Below the pieces are notes generated by a model. That model was not told where the DNA came from. It did not search any database and worked only from the letters and a program-made list of their open reading frames with translations. Shown piece after piece: positions 1 to 8,499 of a stretch of DNA of 64,000 bases (positions are counted from its first letter, which is position 1; every line of letters starts with the position of its first letter). Source of the DNA: Dyadobacter sp. 676. GTDB taxonomy: Bacteria; Bacteroidota; Bacteroidia; Cytophagales; Spirosomataceae. The stretch spans positions 3,621,001-3,685,000 of the forward strand of contig NZ_CP159289.1 of NCBI RefSeq assembly GCF_040448675.1, in the 5' to 3' direction. The position numbers were made by a program, and so were the translations under genes.

Positions 1-831
1 AAGCGAAATGACGTCCGTATAACCTTCAACCAGATAGCAATGCTCGAGTTGCCGGATCGCGTTTTTGGCCTGGTAAATGCCGTAGAGGACTTCACTTTTA
101 TGGTAAACTTCCGTTTCCGGCGAGTTGAGATACTTCGGCTGGTTTTTATCCGACTTCAATATCCTGGCCCCGAATGCGATCGTTTTTCCGGCAATGTTGT
201 GGATCGGGAAAATCACCCGCCCGCGGAAACGGTCGTAGCCGGCCGTCTGGCTGCCTTCCTTGTGGATGAGCAGTCCCGCCTTTTCCAGTACTTCGGCGGA
301 ATAGCCTTTTGCCAATGCTTCCCTGGAAAATGAATCCCAGTTATCGAGGCTGTAACCCAGCTCAAATTTCTTGCGGATCTCATTTGAGAAACCACGCTCC
401 CTGAAATAGCTCAGGCCGATCGCCTGGCCTTCCTCGCTGTGGTGGAGCTGGTGCTGATAATAGTTTTTGGCAAAATTGAGGATAATGTACAGGCTCTCCC
501 GGGCATTCTGCCGGATAGTTTCCTCGTCGGTAAGCTCCTCCTCCTCGATTTCGATATTGTATTTGCCCGCGAGGTACCGAAGGGCTTCCCCGTATCCGAT
601 CCCGTCGATATCCATCACAAACTTGATGGAATCCCCCGCAGCCCCGCATCCGAAGCATTTGTAGATCTGACGCGACGGGTTAACGTTGAAGGAAGGCGTT
701 TTTTCGTTGTGAAACGGGCAACAGGCAGAGTAATTAGCCCCCTTTTTTTTCAGGGACACAAAATCCCCCACCACCTCCACAATGTCTGCGGCGTGCTTGA
801 TTCTTTCGACGGTTTCGGGATTAATCCGCAT
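1..831 (-). CDS. dnaG: DNA primase DnaG, N-terminal part (runs off the window)
   Basis: Replicative primase that makes RNA primers for the lagging strand. Translating back from the ATG at 831 gives 277 residues before the window edge. The CHC2 zinc-binding domain is clear, with C38, H41, C59 and C62 in the contexts CCPFH and CFGC. The primase catalytic core follows, and the fragment ends in the TOPRIM motif EGYTD, which carries the metal-binding glutamate. The start lies 13 nt after the stop of the upstream terC-like gene, so the two are probably co-transcribed. The C-terminal helicase-binding domain lies outside the window. Identification rests on the zinc finger and TOPRIM motifs and is secure. 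Confidence 0.97.
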   Translation of the reverse strand, partial: MRINPETVERIKHAADIVEVVGDFVSLKKKGANYSACCPFHNEKTPSFNVNPSRQIYKCFGCGAAGDSIKFVMDIDGIGYGEALRYLAGKYNIEIEEEELTDEETIRQNARESLYIILNFAKNYYQHQLHHSEEGQAIGLSYFRERGFSNEIRKKFELGYSLDNWDSFSREALAKGYSAEVLEKAGLLIHKEGSQTAGYDRFRGRVIFPIHNIAGKTIAFGARILKSDKNQPKYLNSPETEVYHKSEVLYGIYQAKNAIRQLEHCYLVEGYTDVISL

Positions 832-844
832 AATTCTGGCAAGT

Positions 845-1594
845 TCAGTTCACACGGTCGCGCAACTTCACCGGATCTTTCTTTTTATCCAGTTGCATAT
901 TCAGTAGCTCCACAAAGAACGAGAAGGCCATTGCGAAATAGGCATAGCCCTTAGGAATTTCATAGTGGAATGCTTCCGCCACCAGCAGCGTGCCTATCAT
1001 CAACAAAAATGAGAGCGCTAAAATTTTAATGGAAGGGTGATTATTTACAAAATCTCCGATTTTGCTCGCAAAGGCAATCATAATGAAGGTCGACAGGATC
1101 ACTGCTACGATCATGATCGGCACTTCTTTTACAAGCCCGACAGCCGTGAGTACGGAATCGAACGAGAAGATGATGTTGAGCATGGCGATTTGCACCAACG
1201 CAGCGCCGAACGACATCGACTTTTTCCCGGAAATGTCCCCGGACGGCAAATTTTCCGGTTCGCCTTCCAGCTTGTGGTGGATTTCTTTCGTGGTGCTGTA
1301 AAGCAGGAATAAACCACCTCCGAGCAAGATCAGGTCGCGTCCACTGAAACCGTGCCCGAAAAGCGTCAGAATGTCCTGTTTAAGGCCTATAACCCATGAG
1401 ATTGCGAAAAGCAGCGCTATCCGAAGCACCAGCGCGATGAGCAAGCCGTTGTTTTGCGCCTTTTTTCTCTGGTCGACAGGGAGTTTTCCGGAAACAATTG
1501 TGATGAAAATTACGTTGTCTATACCGAGGACAACTTCCAGGAGTGTCAACGTGAGCAAACTGATGAGTGCATCCGTAGTAAAAAGTGATTCCAT
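845..1594 (-). CDS. TerC family integral membrane protein
   Basis: A 249-residue polytopic membrane protein of the TerC/YkoY/Alx family, linked to tellurite resistance and more recently to metal-ion (manganese) export. The family motif LEVVLGIDNVIF occurs at about residues 19-30 and a second conserved acidic segment (FSFDSVLTA) near 145. These aspartates are the expected ion-path residues. Seven or so hydrophobic segments fill the length, typical for the family. The gene precedes dnaG by 13 nt. The actual substrate cannot be told from sequence. Confidence 0.9.
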   Translation of the reverse strand: MESLFTTDALISLLTLTLLEVVLGIDNVIFITIVSGKLPVDQRKKAQNNGLLIALVLRIALLFAISWVIGLKQDILTLFGHGFSGRDLILLGGGLFLLYSTTKEIHHKLEGEPENLPSGDISGKKSMSFGAALVQIAMLNIIFSFDSVLTAVGLVKEVPIMIVAVILSTFIMIAFASKIGDFVNNHPSIKILALSFLLMIGTLLVAEAFHYEIPKGYAYFAMAFSFFVELLNMQLDKKKDPVKLRDRVN

Positions 1595-1621
1595 GTAATG
1601 AGTTGGTGAGCGTTAGTTGCA

Positions 1622-1652
1622 CGAAAGTAATCAGGGAGAGGAGTTTGAACAA
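1622..1652 (-). promoter_or_regulatory. possible terC-dnaG promoter
   Basis: Read on the minus strand, this stretch has a -33-like TTG (1652-1650), 20 nt of spacer and TACTTTCG (1629-1622), one mismatch from the Bacteroidota -7 consensus TAnnTTTG. It lies about 28 nt before the terC-like start codon. Weak, single-site evidence. Confidence 0.3.
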
Positions 1653-1872
1653 TAATTAAGCCAATTTTCCGTAATTTTGAATGTTCAGGCAATGTCCCGA
1701 AAAATTTTTAGGGAAATGTCCATTATTTTCTCATTAGAATTTAGAAATTCGCAGCCTAAAGTTTTTTTCTGATTACTTTAGTTTGTTATTTTGCGGTATT
1801 GAAATTCAACTTGAAGTTTATCTGAGCGATATATAGATATTAAAAATATAGTGTGTGTATAGTGTGAAACAG

Positions 1873-1894
1873 GGCATGGAAATTTTTCTATGCC
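1873..1894. terminator. hairpin between polysaccharide locus and terC
   Basis: A 10-bp stem (GGCATGGAAA paired with TTTCTATGCC, one G-T pair) with almost no loop lies downstream of the last polysaccharide gene. It is flanked by A-rich sequence on one side and a T-rich run on the other, so it may terminate minus-strand transcription of the locus. The remainder of the 1595-1912 gap is AT-rich with no gene seen. Confidence 0.4.
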
Positions 1895-1912
1895 TTTGTT
1901 TTTATGTATTGA

Positions 1913-2890
1913 TTATGAGCTAGTTATAGTGCGGCTTCCTAACTCGCGATACACACTTATCAACTTGCCCGCCGCATTCGCCGGCTCTCCGGGCAAGGCA
2001 ATGTGCCGCTTGGCCTCTTTCAGCTTCTCCTTCAAATCCGCTTTCGCGATGTCCCGGAAAATACTGCAAAACGAAGGCCGCTCCGCAGCATCAGAGGCGA
2101 TGACCGCGACTCCCGACTCCCGTGCCTCGTGGATAGAAAGCGAAACACCGTCGGTGGTGGTATTTCTGATGAATGCGTCGGAAAGCAAGAGCACGCTTCT
2201 GAAATCATGTAAGCGGTTGATAAAAAATATATTTTCGGGAATGTGCAAGAAACACCGCTCGATGTACGACCGGTAGTTGCCCGACGGATCGGAGACCAGT
2301 AACAGGTATTCGGGATAGTCCGCAAAGCGGCTGACCAGCTCGGAGATCCCGTAGATTTCCCTGCCGTACCTGTCGAAAGTCAGGTCCCAGGCGTTCGTGC
2401 AGAACGTAGCCTGGTAAGATTTGCGTATTGCCACAATTTCCGAATGCGTTGTGGCTATAAGTGGTTCTATCGGCGGACCGGGAATGTAGGTGGATATCAG
2501 TCGTGAGCGCGGATTGCAGCCAAGTGCCTGCCGCAAGCCCGCATGTTCCTGTACGACAGGCACAGCCGCAAGACGCGCGGATGCCTTCACCATAACGTTC
2601 CCGAGCGGACCGTACCTCCCCCAGCACCCGTGGTAGGTGATGATTAGTTTTTTACCCGTAAACCGGCAGAAAATAGCGGCAAGAATTTGATAAAGAGGTT
2701 TTGAGAAGTGTATATGGATAATCGGGTGTTTCAATACCCGATAAATTATGCCGGGCAATTTCTCATTATTCAGATCGCAAAAGCTGAAATCGAAGTGGTT
2801 TTGCCGTAGTGCCTCGGTCAACCTTCCGACGTGTGTGGTCACGCCGCCGACGGGCGGGGATGTCCTGCCGATTATCAGGACCTCAGCCAT
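1913..2890 (-). CDS. glycosyltransferase, GT4-like
   Basis: A 325-residue GT-B fold glycosyltransferase, probably adding one sugar to the repeat unit of the surface polysaccharide. It opens with the nucleotide-sugar-transferase signature LIIGRTSPPVGGVTTHV. The C-terminal half carries the usual donor-site pattern ending in SIHEARESGVAVIASDA, where the glutamate contacts the donor sugar in GT4 enzymes. The ATG at 2890 is preferred over an upstream in-frame one. It overlaps the stop of the preceding gene (once that gene's frame is corrected) as ATGGCTGA, the tight coupling seen elsewhere in this locus. Acceptor and sugar are unknown. Confidence 0.8.
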   Translation of the reverse strand: MAEVLIIGRTSPPVGGVTTHVGRLTEALRQNHFDFSFCDLNNEKLPGIIYRVLKHPIIHIHFSKPLYQILAAIFCRFTGKKLIITYHGCWGRYGPLGNVMVKASARLAAVPVVQEHAGLRQALGCNPRSRLISTYIPGPPIEPLIATTHSEIVAIRKSYQATFCTNAWDLTFDRYGREIYGISELVSRFADYPEYLLLVSDPSGNYRSYIERCFLHIPENIFFINRLHDFRSVLLLSDAFIRNTTTDGVSLSIHEARESGVAVIASDAAERPSFCSIFRDIAKADLKEKLKEAKRHIALPGEPANAAGKLISVYRELGSRTITSS

Positions 2891-4287
2891 TGATGTTTTC
2901 GGGGGCGGCATTTTGGGCATGGTAATAAAGGCACATCAGCAATATCGGGGCAATGCAGTTAATGGTAAGGCTTTTGGAGGGAATGATCACGAAAACGGAC
3001 CCTACCGAGTGGACAAACAACAAATACGCCGAGAATGCGAGCGGAAGCAGCCGATTTTTGCCCCCCCGACCTCACGGATTTAAGCAGGTAATAACCCATG
3101 CCCAGAAAGAGTGCATACATATATGTCAACCCGAGGATTCCCTGTTCGGCCAGGATTGTAAAAAATAGCGAGTGTGCTTCGCGATAACCCGGGCCAAGTA
3201 TCTCAAAACTGGCCGTACCATGCCCGAAGAGCGGACTTTCAAGAAACAATTTGAATGCGAGCCGGTGAATATCCGCTCTTCCGCTCGTCTCCCGTAATTT
3301 TTGTAGAACCGTCCCGGCTGTGTGTAATTCCTCAAAACGCAAATGCCATGAATAGGACAGTTCCTCGTTCACCAACCCCGCGATATTGCCCGATGCCGGG
3401 ATCAGCCCGCATACAGCCGCCGTCACCCACATAAATCGCTTTATTCCCTCGCTGATTGCAAGGGAAATAATCAGATAAGGGACGACAATAAGGACGGCAC
3501 CTCTCGAAAATGACAGCATGACGATGCTAAGGAACAACAAAATGAGCAAGATCGTCGCGAGAACCGGCCTGCGATATCTTTTAACGTGCAATAGCGCAAA
3601 CGGCCAAAGAAGGATAAAGTAGGCCATCGTTACATTGGTATCTGTAATGTTGCGTGTGACCAGCAGATTAGTCGAGCCCTTGTATTGTGCCCCGAAAACG
3701 ACCAGCCCGAATGTGCCCATTGCAAGGATTACAAATGACAGGCAAAGGTATTGTTCCAGATCGGCTTTAAATGACGGGCTCTTCGAGAGGATACCTAGAT
3801 ACAGAAAATACACGGGTAAGGTTATAAGAAATAAGGTAAATGCTCCCACTGCGGTACCGGGCAGATTGGGCGAGATAAGTAGGAAAAAATAGTTCAGGAC
3901 CACCCATGAAACGACAACCAGTTTTTCGCGTATGGTCCGGGATGATTTGAGGCGGAGCAGTATGGTTATCAGGTAAAAATCAGTTAGAAAAAAAGGCAAC
4001 AGACGCCAAACGGAGTTGGCGCCGGGAGGGAAGTCGTATTTTTGGAAGAGGTGTAAAAATTGCGTCAGGGTGGGAATGCTCAGGACGTGGAACAGTTTAT
4101 GCCGCGAAGGGGTTGCCAATGTAAGTACACAATAAATGTAAAACCCCAGGACGACAACAGTTTGAGTCCTGTTTTCGCTAAAATGGCGTAACGGATTCGA
4201 AAGCAACGTAAAAAGACAGGCTCCGCCAAGGGCCAATGCTGCCTTGACACCAACCTCGGCCACTAATCTAACCATTCCCTGATGCAT
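2883..4287 (-). CDS. O-antigen polymerase/ligase (Wzy/WaaL family), frameshifted
   Basis: Polytopic inner-membrane protein of the O-antigen ligase superfamily that polymerises or ligates polysaccharide repeat units. About ten hydrophobic segments are visible, with the family's large periplasmic loop (SYSWHLRFEELHTAG region) followed by FGHGTASFEILGPGYREAHS, typical of the PF04932 domain. As written, the frame ends near 2959 in non-family sequence. Removing one base from the C7 run at 3061-3067 extends it through another hydrophobic segment to a TGA at 2883, inside the start of the next gene. The break is therefore either a sequencing error or a slipped-strand switch. The start overlaps the upstream gene by 25 nt, with an in-frame ATG 12 nt later. 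Confidence 0.82.
3061..3067 (-). other. C7 homopolymer that breaks the polymerase frame
   Basis: Seven C (G on the coding strand). Six would join the two halves of the O-antigen polymerase into one protein whose stop overlaps the next gene's start. Confidence 0.75.
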
Positions 4288-5627
4288 TGAGCGGTGAAGC
4301 GAACAGAATCCGGAGTATCGTAATGAATGAATGGTTTTATGGCCTCACGTAAATTTTTTCGTGAGTGGCCGCCGGCCAGTATTTCGTCCAGCTTTTCGAA
4401 CAAATCCCGTTTATTCCTGACAGTGTGGTCTGGTAAAAATTCGTCGAGCGGTAACTGGTGAGAATAGTCATAAAACCGTCGTACCGAACGAATGTACGGA
4501 ATGTCGGGATCTTCGTCGTAAGCGATGCCGATAGTCGGTTTGTTGCAAGCGGCCGCTTCCAGGAATATTGTCGAGGCTACTTGTACGCACACGTCGCAGG
4601 CGGCCAATTGGGACGCTAACATTTCCAGAAAGTCGGGTGGAGGTATGGACGTATCGTTTTCGCCCATCGGCCAAAGTATGCGGAGATTTTGAATGCCGTC
4701 GTATCGCAGGTACCGCTCGGGCGCATCATGCGGGTGACATCTTACGACGACCATCATGTCCTGTCTCGCCCGTGCGTACGTGAGAAGATCTTCGATAATA
4801 TAATTCTGGCAAATATGGTGTTTGGCTGCCCCCGTAGAATACAGGATGATACGCGTGTCACAGCTGATACCTAACAGCCGTTTGAAATCGGATTGTTTTT
4901 GAGTGAAGACAGCTTCTTTGAAATAAATATCAAACCTCGGAATGCCGATAATACGAACCAAACCGGTATTTCCCCAAAATGAATAGAGCCGGCGATATTC
5001 CAGGGACATCAGCTTGTTCCAGACCAGGACCAGATCCGGTTGCATATTCATAACGCCCTTGGAGGTCAGATTATCCCAGCTTATGATCATTGCAATACAT
5101 CGAATGCCTTTTGCTTTGAGGAAGTTAACGATTTTGTTCTCGCGGAGGTCGAGCGGGGACGACGACAAAACCGCACAGAATTCCTGCTCAGGAAGGGAAC
5201 CGTAGCGTGCCGGACGGCCTGTGCGGCGGATTAACCATGTTCTCATGAAAACCAGGAGCCGGCCACAGAACGACCGGAGGAGCAATGCTTGCCATATTAC
5301 AGAAAACAGCCAATGCAGGGCAGGGTATTCCGTAAGTTTAATACGAAGCGTCGCCAGATCGAAGTAGTATCCGAAAATCAGCATCTGTAAAGTGCGCAGC
5401 CATTTATCCAATATCGAAAGCGTTGGAACAGGCGTTGCCAACCATTGCATTTCCAGGTGAAAATGCTCGTTGAAACGGTTCACATCCACTTTGGTGAGCA
5501 GGTCCGACATGATCGAAATCCGGAAGGTCTTGTCAAGCTCGCCAGCCAGCCCCGAATGAATAAGGTTGAGAATCGCGAAGGGGTTGGTAACCAGTATTAA
5601 TAGATGTTGTTTGTCTGATTTTTCCAT
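4263..5627 (-). CDS. putative GT-B glycosyl- or glycerophosphotransferase
   Basis: A 454-residue protein with no signal peptide. The C-terminal half looks like a GT-B nucleotide-binding domain: a strand-loop-helix opening IILYSTGAAKHH, then VVVRCHPHD, then an acidic/serine cluster VQVASTIFLEAAACNKPTIG. This resembles the CDP-glycerol glycerophosphotransferase/polysialyltransferase-like group more than classical GT4. It overlaps neuA by 31 nt and the polymerase gene by 25 nt, so it is firmly part of the operon. Being next to neuA, it could transfer the CMP-activated acidic sugar, but this is inference from position. A generic capsule glycosyltransferase is equally possible. Confidence 0.6.
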   Translation of the reverse strand: MEKSDKQHLLILVTNPFAILNLIHSGLAGELDKTFRISIMSDLLTKVDVNRFNEHFHLEMQWLATPVPTLSILDKWLRTLQMLIFGYYFDLATLRIKLTEYPALHWLFSVIWQALLLRSFCGRLLVFMRTWLIRRTGRPARYGSLPEQEFCAVLSSSPLDLRENKIVNFLKAKGIRCIAMIISWDNLTSKGVMNMQPDLVLVWNKLMSLEYRRLYSFWGNTGLVRIIGIPRFDIYFKEAVFTQKQSDFKRLLGISCDTRIILYSTGAAKHHICQNYIIEDLLTYARARQDMMVVVRCHPHDAPERYLRYDGIQNLRILWPMGENDTSIPPPDFLEMLASQLAACDVCVQVASTIFLEAAACNKPTIGIAYDEDPDIPYIRSVRRFYDYSHQLPLDEFLPDHTVRNKRDLFEKLDEILAGGHSRKNLREAIKPFIHYDTPDSVRFTAQCIREWLD

Positions 5628-6325
5628 TTTTCGAGAAGGTTTTCGGCCTTTATCCAGTCGGCCTGTGTATCGATATTGACTTCAAATTCATTTTCATGGA
5701 GCCATGCGGACAGTTTTCCGCCGGTAATCTGCCCTTCGTGTATGAGTGACGTCCGGGTAATGTAAATCGCCCCGTCGCGGTAATATGCATGGGGGAGATC
5801 CTGCCGCCGGGTAATGGCAGCGCAATCGGGGAGAGCTTTTTCAAGGTGATTGTTTAACCGGATATATGCCCAGAACGGGTTGAACGCGTCGGGGATTCGT
5901 CGTACCGTAACCAGGCTGTCCGCTTCTTCCCTGATAATATGCCTGATCGTCCTATCGACAAGGTCCGGCGTGCGAAATGGGTAAGTTGGTTGGAGAAGTA
6001 CCACATATTGGAAGGCATGCGATTGGCCCGGAGCGTGTTCCAACGCATGGGCGACGACGTCGATCATAGGCGACCGATGGGTGGCCAGGTGGGCAGGACG
6101 TAAGCCGGGTACCAGGATTCCGTCAAACTGGCTCGCAAAACGGGCTATTTCAATGCTGTCGGTCGAGACGACGACCGTCGCCAGTAACTCCGATTTCCGG
6201 GCCGCTCCGATGGTATATTGAATAAGCGGTTTTCCGCCGAGTAATTTCATATTCTTGCCAGGAATACCTTGTGACCCCATTCGTGCGGGAATCAGGCCGA
6301 GGATTTTGGGAAAAGGTGTTGTCAT
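5597..6325 (-). CDS. neuA: CMP-N-acylneuraminate cytidylyltransferase
   Basis: Activates a nonulosonic acid (sialic acid or a relative) with CTP to give the CMP-sugar donor. The 242 residues show the nucleotide-binding signature IPARMGSQGIPGKN at about 10-23, STDSIEIA near 56, LLQPTYPFR near 110 and the metal-site region EVNIDTQADW near 220. Length is normal. Its ATG overlaps the neuC stop (ATGA). With neuB and neuC next door it forms a three-step route from UDP-GlcNAc to a CMP-activated acid. Confidence 0.9.
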   Translation of the reverse strand: MTTPFPKILGLIPARMGSQGIPGKNMKLLGGKPLIQYTIGAARKSELLATVVVSTDSIEIARFASQFDGILVPGLRPAHLATHRSPMIDVVAHALEHAPGQSHAFQYVVLLQPTYPFRTPDLVDRTIRHIIREEADSLVTVRRIPDAFNPFWAYIRLNNHLEKALPDCAAITRRQDLPHAYYRDGAIYITRTSLIHEGQITGGKLSAWLHENEFEVNIDTQADWIKAENLLEKWKNQTNNIY

Positions 6326-7467
6326 GCCGATAGAATATGTTTTTTGAGAATGAACGGGACTGTCGCAAGCTGTTCGGCAATGCGCTGACCGGCCCCTCCG
6401 TTACCGTAAAGGCCCGAAGGCGGGTAATGCCCATGAGCGAGCTGATATCTGACCGCCGATACGATCGCCGTGGTCCCGGGAGCGCAATCCACGGCATTCG
6501 GGCTACGTTCACGGCCGCATTGCCTGGTTCCGATGTTCACTGCCGGAACGCCTAATGCGCCGCATTCGCGTATTCCGACACTGGAATTGCCTACAAAGCA
6601 TGCGCAGTTTTTAAGGAGCTGGATAAAATGGCGGGATTCCATATGTCTGAAAAAGTGAAACGGGAGCCCGAAATGCCGTTCCCGAAAGGCCCGCATACCC
6701 TGCGCTGTACCCGCCGTTCCCGCATCCGCATTGGGCCAAAACCAGATAACGGGCATGTCGAGGGGCGCCAGAGCATTCAATGTATTTTCTATCTGCCATT
6801 TGGAATGGTTGCTTTCGGTGGTTACGGGGTGTTGAAGTACCACCAGATACGGCTCATTCAAATCTGGCTGCGATCCTACCCCGCCGTAAATTTTATAGGG
6901 ATCGAACTCAATCGTCTTGTGATGGTATATCAGATCAATGGACGGGCATCCGGTGAAATGTATTTTGTGTGGAGGAAGTCCCATTGCGATCAGCCGGTTA
7001 CGCGCTTTTTCCGTAGCTGTAAAATGGAGATCGGCAAGTTGTGAGACGCTGTTTCTGATCCGGTCGTCGATGTTTCCCGTAATTTCCCCGCCCTGAATGT
7101 GCGCCAGCGGAATATTCATATTCACGGCAGCAATGGCGGTGGCGATGGTCTCGAAACGGTCGGCGACGGTCACTACCACGTCGGGACTGTGATTAGCCAA
7201 AAATGTAGCCAGCTCGATCACCGCCAGTCCGGTCGTTTTGGCTGAGGCGGTCGGATTTTCGACATCCAGCATATTGGGAATAACAGCGGTAACCGGCAAA
7301 TTTTCTTCTTTGAGGTGGGGCAGGATATTGCCATACCGTTCGGATAAGGCACTGGCTGCTACCACAATCTGCAATGCGAGCCCCGGATGCGCATCAATGG
7401 CGGTCAGCACGGTTTTGACACGGCTGAAACTGGCCCTGGCGGTGATTACTACGCAGATTTTACGCAT
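6322..7467 (-). CDS. neuC: UDP-N-acetylglucosamine 2-epimerase (hydrolysing)
   Basis: Converts UDP-GlcNAc to ManNAc plus UDP, the first committed step of sialic acid synthesis. The start at 7467 (MRKICVVITARASF) is chosen because its ATGCGTAA overlaps the neuB stop. The reading frame stays open upstream inside neuB, but that stretch is not family-like. The 381 residues carry the epimerase pattern: VVTVADRFETIATAIAAV, LAHIQGGEITGNIDDRIRNS, VVLQHPVT and GNSSVGIRECGALGVPAVNIGTRQCGR. A related enzyme acting on a modified UDP-sugar (legionaminate route) cannot be excluded. No dehydratase or aminotransferase is present here, which favours plain ManNAc. Confidence 0.88.
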   Translation of the reverse strand: MRKICVVITARASFSRVKTVLTAIDAHPGLALQIVVAASALSERYGNILPHLKEENLPVTAVIPNMLDVENPTASAKTTGLAVIELATFLANHSPDVVVTVADRFETIATAIAAVNMNIPLAHIQGGEITGNIDDRIRNSVSQLADLHFTATEKARNRLIAMGLPPHKIHFTGCPSIDLIYHHKTIEFDPYKIYGGVGSQPDLNEPYLVVLQHPVTTESNHSKWQIENTLNALAPLDMPVIWFWPNADAGTAGTAQGMRAFRERHFGLPFHFFRHMESRHFIQLLKNCACFVGNSSVGIRECGALGVPAVNIGTRQCGRERSPNAVDCAPGTTAIVSAVRYQLAHGHYPPSGLYGNGGAGQRIAEQLATVPFILKKHILSA

Positions 7468-8473
7468 GGCGAAGGTGAGCTTCGGTGAGGAATTCCCATT
7501 GTGAAATGTCGCGGGTAAGCGTTTTGCCCAGTATTTCCCGATAGCGCGAAGCGGGTAAGCCAAAGCCGGCCGGTTTTTTGGTTTCGAGGTGGTGGCATTG
7601 AATCTTTTCACCGCTGCGCAGGTCCCGGTTTACAGCCAGCGATTTCCCGAACAGGCTCTTTAATCTCGAAAAAGCACCATGTTTGTCTTTATCGACCGGA
7701 AAATCCAATGCAGTTTCGATCCGGCGGACACCCGCGATCAGGGTGGTTGCCTGCCGTACATTTAAGGAGGAGGACGCATCGGGATTGGCGATCCTTTTAT
7801 CGAACGTAATGTGAAATTCGAGAATACGGGCACCTAATGCAACGGCGGCAAGCGGCGCGAAAATGTCGCCCGAATGGTCGGAGAATCCTACCGGAATATG
7901 ATAGCGTTCGCTCATTTCCTTCATCACATTCAATCCCCATTGCTGCGGCTTGGTTGGGTAGGCGGTGGTACATTGCAGAAGGGAAACAATGACGCCCCGC
8001 GATTGCAAAAATGCCACGGCATGATCAAGCTCCGCCCACGAACTCATTCCGGACGACAGCATGACAGGCTTGCCGCTTGCGCTTATCTTGTCGAACATCG
8101 GCAGGTTATCCACTTCGCCGGACCCGACTTTGAATCCCGACACGCCGATTTCGTTCAGTAAATCCACCGCTGCCAGCGAAAACGGGCTTGCCAGAAAGTC
8201 GAGACCAACCGTTTCACAGTGTTTTTTAAGCTCTTCCCATTCGGCCAGGGTAAACTCCATTTTCTTCCAGTAATCGAAGCGGGAGCCGTTTTGATAAGGA
8301 ATTTTCACCCTGAAGTCTTCGTAAACACTGCTTTCCGCATCGGCGATGTGTACCTGGAACTTGGCTGCGTTCGCACCTGCGCGAGCGAGGGCATCGATGT
8401 ACGAATGCGCGAGCGTGATACTTCCCTCGTGCGCCTGGCCAATTTCGCCAATGATATAGGTGTGTCGTTTCAT
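7460..8473 (-). CDS. neuB: N-acetylneuraminate (nonulosonate) synthase
   Basis: Condenses ManNAc (or a relative) with phosphoenolpyruvate to give the nine-carbon acid. The 337 residues comprise a NeuB TIM barrel and a C-terminal SAF (antifreeze-like) domain from about 275. Family marks are IGEIGQAHEG at the N-terminus, FKVGSGEVDNLP, LLQCTTAYPT, GFSDHS and the metal/substrate region EFHITFDK. First gene of the neuB-neuC-neuA set, starting 26 nt after the wzc stop. Overlapping start/stop codons downstream indicate translational coupling. Confidence 0.92.
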   Translation of the reverse strand: MKRHTYIIGEIGQAHEGSITLAHSYIDALARAGANAAKFQVHIADAESSVYEDFRVKIPYQNGSRFDYWKKMEFTLAEWEELKKHCETVGLDFLASPFSLAAVDLLNEIGVSGFKVGSGEVDNLPMFDKISASGKPVMLSSGMSSWAELDHAVAFLQSRGVIVSLLQCTTAYPTKPQQWGLNVMKEMSERYHIPVGFSDHSGDIFAPLAAVALGARILEFHITFDKRIANPDASSSLNVRQATTLIAGVRRIETALDFPVDKDKHGAFSRLKSLFGKSLAVNRDLRSGEKIQCHHLETKKPAGFGLPASRYREILGKTLTRDISQWEFLTEAHLRHA

Positions 8474-8499
8474 AAGTGTATGTGGTTTGATTTAAAGTG

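Noticed and set aside
7468..7611. Longer start for neuC
   Set aside because: The extra N-terminal residues are a shadow of the neuB 3' end; the start overlapping the neuB stop fits the family and the operon.
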